Source of the DNA: Myxococcales bacterium | GTDB lineage: Bacteria; Myxococcota; UBA796; SXON01 | Length of the DNA: 63,229 bases | Reading direction: 5' to 3' | Assembly: GCA_009692585.1 (NCBI GenBank) | Contig: SHYX01000029.1 | Coordinates: 1-63,229 of the forward strand | The notes under the pieces: model-generated | What the model was told of the DNA's origin: nothing | Database searches by the model: none | What the model saw: only the letters and a program-made list of their open reading frames with translations | Position numbers and translations under genes: made by a program | In this document: piece after piece, positions 56,488-63,229 of the stretch | Numbering within the stretch: position 1 is the stretch's first letter | Layout: every line of letters starts with the position of its first letter

Positions 56488-59025
56488 GTGAGGGCGCTCC
56501 GGGTCGCGACGCCCTGGCTCGGTACGCTCTGCCTGGTCTGGGGGACTGCCCAGGCCGCGGACGCGCCCGGAACGATCCTGCCCCGCGCGCCGACCACCCC
56601 TCCGGGGCGCGCCGCGGCGGTCGCCAAAGACCCCCTCGCGGCCGCGATCGAGGCGCGCCTGCAAGGTGACCTGCGCCGATCGGCGTGGCACTATGAGAAG
56701 TTCTTGGCCGGAAAATCTGGAGGCAGCGGCGCGCGGGCGGGGGCCCAGGTCGCCCTGGGCCTGGTGTACCTGGACCTCGACGAGCCCAACGCCGCGAGCG
56801 CACTGTTCTCGAAGGTGCGCGCGGGCGCGGGCGCCGTCGCGCCGTGGGGCGCGTGGTTCGAGGCCCTGGCCGACCACGAGCGCGGCAGGCACAGCGTCGC
56901 TGCGAGCGAGTGCGCGGCGTATCGAAAGCAGTGGCCAACGGGTCCGCATGCCGATGAGTGCCTGGTGCTGATGGGCGATGCCTACGTCGCCGCCGAGCTC
57001 AAGGGCCCGGCGATCGGCGCGTACTCCGCCTACCTGGAGGCCCACCCCGACTCCCCGCGCGAGGAACCCCTGCGGCTGGGCATCGCGCTCGCGGTCAGCA
57101 CGACCGACCAGCGCACGGCGATTCCAATGTTGCAGCGGCTGGTGCTGGACCACCAGTACCACTCCACGGGCGACACCGCCCAACGCCGCCTGGACGAGTT
57201 GGCTACGGACGGCTTCGCCACCGCGCTGGCGGATGACGGCGTCACCGCCTGCCGCATCGCCGCCGAGCGCAAGCGGTGCGGCTACGAGGCCGACGCATGG
57301 GAACGCTTCGGGGCCCTGGAGGTCCGCGCCGCCGAGGACCCGAACATCGCCAGTTGGATCGAAGACCACGCCGATCAGTTCCGTTGGGGTACCAGCCAGT
57401 ACCTGACGGTCGCCAGACTCTTGGCCGAACGCTACGCCGAGAAGCCCAACGCGGACGTCGCCTGGCAGCGCTTCCGGGCGCTGGCTCGCGGTGGCGATTG
57501 GGTGGCCGCCGAAGCGCAACTCGTGGCTGGGGCCACCACGCACGGAGGGCGCTTCAAGAACAAGGAGGAGCTGGCCCGGGCGCAGCTCTTGTCCGGGAAC
57601 TACCTCGGGGCGCGAGACACCTGGACCGCGCTCGGCAAGGGGGGCGGGGCATTCGGGCGCGAAGCCCGTTGGTTGGCGGCATTCGCCGCCTTCCGGGCCG
57701 GCGACGACGCCGACGCCCTGGCTCGGCTCGACAAGATCGTCGGCGGCGACGACTGGACGGCCGAAGCCGCCCGTTATTACCGCGTGCGGACGCTCCAGCG
57801 CCTGGCACGCGCCGAGGATGCTGCGGCGCAGGCCGAGGTCATCGTCAGAGCCGAGCCCTGGAGCTGGTACGCCGCCCTGTTGCAGAACGACTCCACGCCG
57901 GCGCCGGCGGAGGTCGCTCGCGACGGAACGTGGCCGGGACCCTCGGCACCGTCTCTCCCCCCCCTCCGCGCCCCCACCACCGCCGGCGCCGCCCTCGCGG
58001 CACCGGCCTCGATGGTCCGCACCAGCGCGACGGCCGTCGACTGGTCCGCGCTCACCTGGACGGGCGCGGGCTTCGCGGCGGCGGGAACCCGGCTCCCGAC
58101 GTCGCCGCCCTTCGCGCCTGCCCCGCAAACCGGTCGCGACTGGGACCGCCGCCCAGACAGCTATGCGTCAGGAATCGTCGATGTTGCGGAAGGGGCACGG
58201 CTGTTGGAGCGATTGCAGACCGAACACCCCGATCTGTTCCCTCACGCCCTGGCGGCCGCCGAGCTCGCGCGGGGCGGAGCCTTCGAGCTGGCCGCGCCGA
58301 TAGTGGCCCGGATGTACGACGCCATCGACCCGGTGGTGGGGGGCACCGCCCACCCGGAGGTCACCCTGACCGTCACCGAGTGGCGCCAGATCTTCTTGTT
58401 GGTCCGCGACAACTACCACGTCGCGCGCTTTTCCTGGGGGCTCCACAAGGGCGCCAGCACCCCGGAGGCGAAAGTTGCCGCGTGGCGTCTGTCCTACCCC
58501 TCGGCCGAGGCCGACGCGCTGTGGCGGCACGGTCAGCACTACGACGTCGACCCGCTCATGGCCCTGGGGCTGATGCGACAGGAGAGTGTGTACCGACAGT
58601 GGGCGCTGTCGGCCACCGGCGCCATCGGGCTGATGCAGGTGATGCCCCGCACCGGCGCCCGCATCGCGGCGCGGATCGGCGATCGCACCTACAGCCCCGA
58701 CATCCTCGAATCCCCCTCCACCAACGTCCGGTACGGCATGTGGTACCTGCACGTGCTGATGGACCGGTTCGGCGGTTCGTGGCCACTGGCGGTCGCCAGC
58801 TACAACGGGGGACCGCACAACGTCTCGGCGTGGTTGCACCCCTGGGGCGACAATATCCGCATCGACGACTTCGTGGAGCAGATGCCGTACACCGAGACTC
58901 GCGACTACGTCAAGAAGGTCACCGGGTGGTACATGGCCTACGTGGCCCTGTACGGCACGCCCGAGGATCGGGTGCGGATCCCGCTCACCGTCACCCGCGA
59001 CGACCCGACCCTGGTCAATTTCTGA
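56488..59025 (+). CDS. slt: soluble lytic murein transglycosylase (Slt-like)
   Basis: 845 residues from GTG 56488, with a signal peptide (LGTLCLVWGTAQAAD). The N-terminal ~500 residues are helical, TPR-like repeats. The C-terminal SLT domain carries the catalytic Glu699 in LMRQESVYRQWALSATGA, then GLMQVMPRTG and VASYNGGPHNV. It cleaves peptidoglycan glycan strands. It is larger than E. coli Slt70. Adjacent to a protease and PilZ gene, and its stop overlaps the HEAT protein start. Confidence 0.92.
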   Translation: MRALRVATPWLGTLCLVWGTAQAADAPGTILPRAPTTPPGRAAAVAKDPLAAAIEARLQGDLRRSAWHYEKFLAGKSGGSGARAGAQVALGLVYLDLDEPNAASALFSKVRAGAGAVAPWGAWFEALADHERGRHSVAASECAAYRKQWPTGPHADECLVLMGDAYVAAELKGPAIGAYSAYLEAHPDSPREEPLRLGIALAVSTTDQRTAIPMLQRLVLDHQYHSTGDTAQRRLDELATDGFATALADDGVTACRIAAERKRCGYEADAWERFGALEVRAAEDPNIASWIEDHADQFRWGTSQYLTVARLLAERYAEKPNADVAWQRFRALARGGDWVAAEAQLVAGATTHGGRFKNKEELARAQLLSGNYLGARDTWTALGKGGGAFGREARWLAAFAAFRAGDDADALARLDKIVGGDDWTAEAARYYRVRTLQRLARAEDAAAQAEVIVRAEPWSWYAALLQNDSTPAPAEVARDGTWPGPSAPSLPPLRAPTTAGAALAAPASMVRTSATAVDWSALTWTGAGFAAAGTRLPTSPPFAPAPQTGRDWDRRPDSYASGIVDVAEGARLLERLQTEHPDLFPHALAAAELARGGAFELAAPIVARMYDAIDPVVGGTAHPEVTLTVTEWRQIFLLVRDNYHVARFSWGLHKGASTPEAKVAAWRLSYPSAEADALWRHGQHYDVDPLMALGLMRQESVYRQWALSATGAIGLMQVMPRTGARIAARIGDRTYSPDILESPSTNVRYGMWYLHVLMDRFGGSWPLAVASYNGGPHNVSAWLHPWGDNIRIDDFVEQMPYTETRDYVKKVTGWYMAYVALYGTPEDRVRIPLTVTRDDPTLVNF

Positions 59026-60125
59026 TGGCGGAACCCTTCAAGAACCTGATCGGGCCAGCCGGCGTGCGACGCCTGGCCGACGCGGTGGCCGCGGTCCTGC
59101 CCATCGACGTGGAGGGCTTCGTCGCCGACGCCGTCCGCGGCCTCGACGCGCTCGAGCTCAAAGCCAGGGTCGCCCAGGTGGCGGCCTGCCTGCGGCCTCG
59201 CCTGCCCGCACCCTGGGAGCAGGCGGTGGAGGTGATGGTGGCCGCGCTCCCGCCGCAGGATGCAAGCCTGCTTGGGCATTCCTGGCTGTGGCCCATGCTG
59301 CACGTCGTCGAGGTGTGGGGTGCCGAGGCACCCACGGTGAGCCTCCCGGCGCTGCGCGAGATGACCTCCCGCTTCTCCGCGGAGTTCGCCATCCGGCCGC
59401 TCATCGCGCGGCACCCCGGGGCCGCCTACGAGACGCTAACCCGCTGGTCCGCCGACCCCGACGCGCACGTGCGACGGCTGGTCTCGGAGGGAAGCCGACC
59501 CAGACTTCCCTGGGGGATGCAACTCCGCGACGCCGTCCGCGACCCCACCCGTGGTCTGGCGCTCTTGGAGCGGCTGGTCGACGACCCCTCGGCGTACGTC
59601 CGCCGCTCGGTCGCGAATCACCTCGGGGATGTGGCGAAGGACCATCCCGAGCGCGCGGTGTCGGTCGCGACCCGGTGGCTCGCCAATCGTCCCGACCGCC
59701 TGCCGCTGGTGCGACACGCGCTGCGCCACCCGCTCAAGGCGGGGCACCCCTCGGCGCTGGCCCTCTTCGGGAACACCCGCTTGCCCGTCGCGGTGTCGCG
59801 ACTGATGGTAACCCCGGCGGTGGCGACCATCGGGGAGGCCGTCGCGGTGACCGCAGAGCTCCGCGGCGAGGGCAAGGTCCGCGTGGACGTGGTCTGGCAG
59901 TGGCCGTCAGCGCGCGGCGGCTGGTCCGGCAAGACCTTCACCGGTGCGGAACGTACGCTCACCGGCAAGCAACCGTGGGCCTTTCAGCACCGCCTGTCGC
60001 TTCTACCGGTCACGACGCGGCCGTTGCGCCCCGGGCCGCACCGCCTGTGGCTCAGAGTGTGTGGACTCGATGTGGGACCGGCCGAGTTCGTGCTACGAGG
60101 CGAAGGAACCCCGGTCGATCGATGA
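59025..60125 (+). CDS. AlkD-like HEAT-repeat protein
   Basis: 366 residues from ATG 59025. Residues 1-230 read as an AlkD-type HEAT repeat domain (AVRGLDALELKARVAQVAAC, LTRWSADPDAHVRRLVSEGS, RLVDDPSAYVRRSVANHLGD), the fold of alkylpurine glycosylases. The C-terminal ~120 residues (VDVVWQWPSARGGWSGKTF) look like a separate beta domain. Catalytic residues for glycosylase action cannot be confirmed by eye. Coupled to the Slt stop (TGATG) and to the small gene after it (ATGA). Confidence 0.75.
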   Translation: MAEPFKNLIGPAGVRRLADAVAAVLPIDVEGFVADAVRGLDALELKARVAQVAACLRPRLPAPWEQAVEVMVAALPPQDASLLGHSWLWPMLHVVEVWGAEAPTVSLPALREMTSRFSAEFAIRPLIARHPGAAYETLTRWSADPDAHVRRLVSEGSRPRLPWGMQLRDAVRDPTRGLALLERLVDDPSAYVRRSVANHLGDVAKDHPERAVSVATRWLANRPDRLPLVRHALRHPLKAGHPSALALFGNTRLPVAVSRLMVTPAVATIGEAVAVTAELRGEGKVRVDVVWQWPSARGGWSGKTFTGAERTLTGKQPWAFQHRLSLLPVTTRPLRPGPHRLWLRVCGLDVGPAEFVLRGEGTPVDR

Positions 60126-60577
60126 AGTGGGAAATCGCCCCGAAGCTGCGCGCAGATCTGGTCTGCTACGCGGGCATCAACCTGTCCGGCGAACGGCGGA
60201 TCGTCGACATCCATGTGGTAAGCGGCCGGCAGGGGGCGCAGATTCCCACGGCCGAGCTCAAGTCCCTGGCCTTCGTCGCCCCCCTGGGCACCCGGTTGAT
60301 CCTCAAGACCGCGGATGGCGACGACTGGGAGGACCATCCCTGGCGGTGCGTCCGCATGGTGAAGGGCTCGTGCTTTCGGAACAAGAACGGCGAGTACGTC
60401 GTTCGCGTGCCCGACCTGGAGACCCTCGACAAGCCCGACGCGTTGCGGACCGACCCCGAGCACGAGGAGAGCTACCCGCTGGTGGAGCGCCTCAAGGACG
60501 GCACCGGCTGGACCTTCGGCCGCCTCGGGGACCTCAAGGGCCGCGTGACCGCGATCACCATCGAAAGAGAGGGCTAA
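60122..60577 (+). CDS. hypothetical protein ending at a MITE-like repeat
   Basis: 151 residues from ATG 60122, overlapping the AlkD-like stop (ATGA). Mixed beta/alpha sequence (LVCYAGINLSGERRIVDIHV, SLAFVAPLGTRLILKTADGD, EYVVRVPDLETL). No family recognised. The last base of its TAA (60577) is the first base of a 160-bp repeat, so the present stop may have been created by that insertion. Function unknown. Confidence 0.6.
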   Translation: MKWEIAPKLRADLVCYAGINLSGERRIVDIHVVSGRQGAQIPTAELKSLAFVAPLGTRLILKTADGDDWEDHPWRCVRMVKGSCFRNKNGEYVVRVPDLETLDKPDALRTDPEHEESYPLVERLKDGTGWTFGRLGDLKGRVTAITIEREG

Positions 60578-60736
60578 TACCGCCTGAGCTTGATTCGGCT
60601 CGGCCCTCGCCTGTGCCCGACCCGTCGGGCTTCGTTGGGACCTCCTCACGGGTCTCGACACGCTCGTCGGCCCCGCCTTGCCGGCCGGGCCGTTCACGAG
60701 GGCGATCATCCGATCCGAATCTGCGTCAGTCGGTAT
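60577..60736 (+). repeat. MITE-like repeat, copy 1
   Basis: 160 bp, with a second copy at 62206-62365 in inverted orientation (about 147 of 160 positions match by eye). Its ends are an imperfect 22-bp inverted repeat (17 matches) starting ATACCG and ending CGGTAT. No open frame of its own is convincing. This fits a miniature inverted-repeat element. It sits at the stop of the preceding gene and directly before an IS5-type relic. Confidence 0.75.
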
Positions 60737-60738
60737 AA

Positions 60739-61356
60739 GAGCGTGTTGGCGATTCTGATAAACTTCGATCACGCTCGTTCGGACCGGAGTTCACGATGCA
60801 GACCGGCGAGTAGGTTCGTCTCGATGCCGTCACGGCCTTCCACGCGGGGGAGAGTGCCGCTTCCGTCGCGGCGCGGTTCGGCGTCCAACCTGCGAGCGTG
60901 AGGACCTGGGCGCGTCGCGCCGCCGAGGGACTGCTCGCTGCACTCGTCGTCCACTCGGCCGGAATTCTCGACCGCGACGGCGCGGGCAAGGTGATGGAAG
61001 ACGCAACATCGCGCGCACCGAACGTCCGTCACGCCTGGGCCGACTCGGGCTACGCGGGTCGAGGGGTGGCGCACCTCCAATCCACCGGGTGGACCGTCGA
61101 CGTCGTTCGAAGGAACAACGAGCGGGGTCGGGGGCAGTGGCGCACGGCGCAGATGCCGATGTTCACCGCTCCGAGCGGCTTCGAACGAGTCCGACGTCAG
61201 TGGGTCGTCGAGCGTAGCTTCGCCTGGCTTGGTCGATTTCGTCGTCTATCGAAGGAGTGCGATCACTCCATCCAAAGCGCTGAAGCATGGCTTGGGATTG
61301 CCGGCCTAAGGAATCTCGTCCGGCGGCTCGCTCATCCCTGTTTTGCCAACACCCTC
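60739..61356 (+). mobile_element. IS5-family relic
   Basis: 618 bp with 12-bp imperfect terminal inverted repeats (GAGCGTGTTGGC 60739-60750 and its partner GCCAACACCCTC 61345-61356) and a TAA direct repeat on each side (60736-60738 and 61357-61359). A 3-bp T-N-A duplication fits the ISL2 group of IS5. It is shorter than an intact member, and its transposase is damaged. The left duplication includes the last base of the MITE copy. Confidence 0.8.
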
Positions 61357-61359
61357 TAA
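60796..61359 (+). pseudogene. damaged IS5-type transposase with HTH-like N-terminus
   Basis: ATG 60796 is followed by an in-frame TAG at 60811. Reading on, residues look like a helix-turn-helix (VAARFGVQPASVRTWARRAA), then jump to the IS5 catalytic region at LVVHSAGILDRDGAG. The first catalytic Asp is lost. The second Asp motif (AWADSGYAG) and the Glu motif (VVERSFAWLGRFRRLSK) remain. The stop TAA 61357-61359 lies in the flanking target duplication. An N-terminal fragment of another transposase has probably been joined here. Confidence 0.8.
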
Positions 61360-61370
61360 TATAAAACGAA

Positions 61371-61410
61371 AGTAGCCGGCATGGCCCGGACTGGGGCCAC
61401 GCCGGCTACT
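61371..61410 (-). terminator. Rho-independent terminator of the RRM gene
   Basis: A 17-bp stem (61371-61387 with 61394-61410, one G-U pair) with a 6-base loop lies 39 bases after the RRM stop on the minus strand. It is followed in that direction by TTCGTTTTATATT. Strong, clean structure. Confidence 0.85.
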
Positions 61411-61449
61411 CCGGGTCAGCCGGGAAAGCCCGGCGACCTCAGACGATCG

Positions 61450-61881
<432 letters not shown>

Positions 61882-62205
61882 GATGATGTTCTCGAGGTTC
61901 ACGCTCAGAAAGCGCACCGTACTGGTGCCAGGACCCACCGGCCGACGAGCGATCGGACTCAGGCAGGCACGACGTTCACCAAGGGTGGTGGCGCCGCGCC
62001 GGGCGTATACCCCGGTTCTGGCGGGAGGCACGCGAAATCGTCGAGAGGGCGCGCGATTTTGGTGGGGCGTCGCCGCCCCACCACCTCCGCCACCGCCACA
62101 GGACACCAGCGGCGTCCCCGCCGCACCGCTACAGGCACCGCACTCCTCGGGCAGCCCGCCAATGATCTTGATCCGAACAAATGGCCACTTCACCCGAGAA
62201 CAGTG
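61882..62205. other. upstream region of the RRM gene with a hairpin
   Basis: 324 bases without a recognisable gene. A perfect 10-bp hairpin (62060-62069 with 62074-62083) stands in the middle; on the minus strand it is followed by AAAATC. It would lie about 180 bases before the RRM start and could be in the RNA leader. No promoter consensus stands out. Confidence 0.5.
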
Positions 62206-62365
62206 ATACCGACTGACGCAGATTCGGATCGGATGATCGCCGTCGCGAACGCCGCGGCTGGCAAGGCGGGGCCGACGAGCGTGTCGAGAAACGTGAGGAG
62301 GTCCCAACGAAGCCAGGCGCGGCCGGCGCAGGCGAGGGCCGAGCCGAATCAAGCTCAGGCGGTAT
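62206..62365 (-). repeat. MITE-like repeat, copy 2 (inverted)
   Basis: 160 bp, the inverted counterpart of 60577-60736, same length with roughly 13 differences. Its ends are again ATACCG and CGGTAT. It lies 11 bases before the start of an IS3 orfA fragment. The pair encloses the IS5 relic and the RRM gene. Confidence 0.75.
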
Positions 62366-62376
62366 GAGTCCACGTG

Positions 62377-62766
62377 ATGCAGCAGAAATCGCCAAAGAAG
62401 AAGTCGCCACGTCCGGCCCGTCAGTTCACGCCTGAGTTCCGAGTCGGAGCGGTCCGTCCGGTGCTCGAAGAAGGGCGCTCTCAGGCCTTGGTGGCGAAGA
62501 ACCTTGGCTTACCCAAGTCGGTGCCGTGCCGCTGGGTGAAGGAGGCGCGGGCGGATGCGGGCAAAGGTCCTCCCGGTGTGGTGACCAGCACCGAGCGCGA
62601 AGATCTGTCGCGACTTCACAAGGAAGTGAAGCTGCTCCGCACGGAGCCAGAAATCCTGAAAAGCAGCGGCTTTCCTCGCGAAAGAGAATCGGGTAAGGTT
62701 CGTTTTCATCGACGAGTTTTCCGCAATCGGATAGCAGCATTATCCAGGTTATACATATCTTTTTAG
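62377..62766 (+). pseudogene. truncated IS3-family transposase orfA
   Basis: 129 residues from ATG 62377. PARQFTPEFRVGAVRPVLEE, LVAKNLGLPKSVPCRWVKEA and DLSRLHKEVKLLRTEPEIL are the helix-turn-helix and leucine-zipper parts of IS3 OrfA. After EILKSSGFPRERES the sequence leaves the family and a fragment of orfB start (FIDEFSAI in another frame) is seen, then homology ends. No inverted repeats are visible. Dead element. Confidence 0.8.
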
Positions 62767-63132
62767 TCTCCCCTGCACCCCTCTCCTGGTGCCGAGAGCA
62801 TCGCCCCCAACCGACTTACCATCGTGATAGTCATCCATGCCGCCCTTCGGGACGCGCCGGCTCCCAGGGCCATGAAACTGCTGCGGCATGGGTGACGCCC
62901 AGGTGGGGGAGAGTCGCCCGGCGGGCGGGTTATCCAACCCGACCGCCGCCGCAGGCCGGAAAGCGTAGCTTGGAGGCCGGAGGGTAGGCGACGGTAGGGG
63001 GAGGACGCGGCGAGCGTCTTCCCCCCTTTCCTGATAGTGCTTTAAACGAACGAACCATCAACAACCTGTCCACGAGATCGGATCAGCTTCAGGTTGCCCC
63101 GCCAGGATGCCCGGAGTTTGCGCGTTGCCCGA
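62767..63132. other. stretch without a recognisable gene
   Basis: 366 bases after the IS3 fragment. Short frames exist on both strands but show no known domain. The sequence is repetitive in GC-rich motifs. No clear terminator or promoter seen. Probably degraded mobile DNA. Confidence 0.4.
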
Positions 63133-63229
63133 CTAATTCCGCTTCGGCTTGACCCGACGGAACGGGTGCAGGAACGAGGCCAGGGCCGGCGCGCTCCGCG
63201 TCTGCAACCACAAGCGACCTTTGCCCTCG
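63133..63229 (-). CDS. possible C-terminal end of a gene entering from the right
   Basis: The minus frame is open from the window end to a TAG at 63133-63135, encoding 31 residues that end FLHPFRRVKPKRN, a basic tail. Too short to assign a family. It may be the end of a transposase or other basic protein. Confidence 0.3.
   Translation of the reverse strand, partial: EGKGRLWLQTRSAPALASFLHPFRRVKPKRN

Overview
High-GC (about 70%) chromosomal DNA with dense, short-gapped operons and many GTG starts in 4-base stop/start overlaps. It encodes a Gram-negative cell: lipoproteins with a terminal lipobox, outer-membrane-type beta proteins, PBP1A, a lytic transglycosylase and a C-terminal processing protease. 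Sulfatase/TPR lipoproteins, PilZ and HDOD proteins, an Asp/Thr/Gly-rich lipoprotein tail (DTADTG) and an unlinked type B L31 fit Myxococcota or a neighbouring 'deltaproteobacterial' lineage best. That placement is inference from gene content only. I saw no rRNA, tRNA or CRISPR.

Layout. 1-5167: end of an acidic protein and a strong terminator, a sulfatase-TPR lipoprotein with a secreted TPR partner, a beta-rich secreted protein and a lipoprotein. 5164-10981: ligA, an SCP2-like protein, then the classical order rho-rpmE-prfA-prmC, in which the rho product has lost its ATP-binding loop. 10985-16400: dnaE with a secreted LPP20-like protein and an AI-2E-type permease. 16425-20481: a polytopic membrane protein, an HDOD protein and a membrane-anchored dual-specificity phosphatase. 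20514-25224: an alpha-glucan cassette with an intact GH57 branching enzyme, a GH57 protein lacking both catalytic carboxylates, and a GalT-like protein lacking the nucleophilic His. 25265-29415: urate catabolism, with puuD (urate oxidase plus cytochrome c) divergent from allB and an allantoicase-OHCU decarboxylase fusion. 29453-39742: two rRNA modification genes, an ISAs1 relic, a cysteine-less glutaredoxin-fold protein, a PLP decarboxylase overlapping a K+ channel, an effector-binding domain protein, folE plus an ABC permease/ATPase pair, a TPR protein coupled to a CoaB-like protein, and cysC.

39820-48042: a second polytopic membrane protein, purine/pyrimidine salvage (punA-cdd on plus; rnd-ridA-hpt-upp on minus), and two envelope proteins of unknown role. 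48466-60577: an HU protein with terminator, a Cys-rich lipoprotein coupled to a zinc-ribbon PBP1A, and an operon Ctp protease-PilZ-rhodanese-Slt-HEAT protein-unknown.

60577-63229 is a mobile-element graveyard: two 160-bp MITE-like repeats in inverted orientation flank an IS5-type relic and a glycine-rich RRM RNA-binding gene with a strong terminator, followed by an IS3 orfA fragment and mostly empty sequence.

The most notable features are a run of apparent pseudoenzymes with well-kept folds (Rho, GH57, GalT-like, glutaredoxin-like, rhodanese), the urate cluster with its fusion protein, and the inverted MITE pair.
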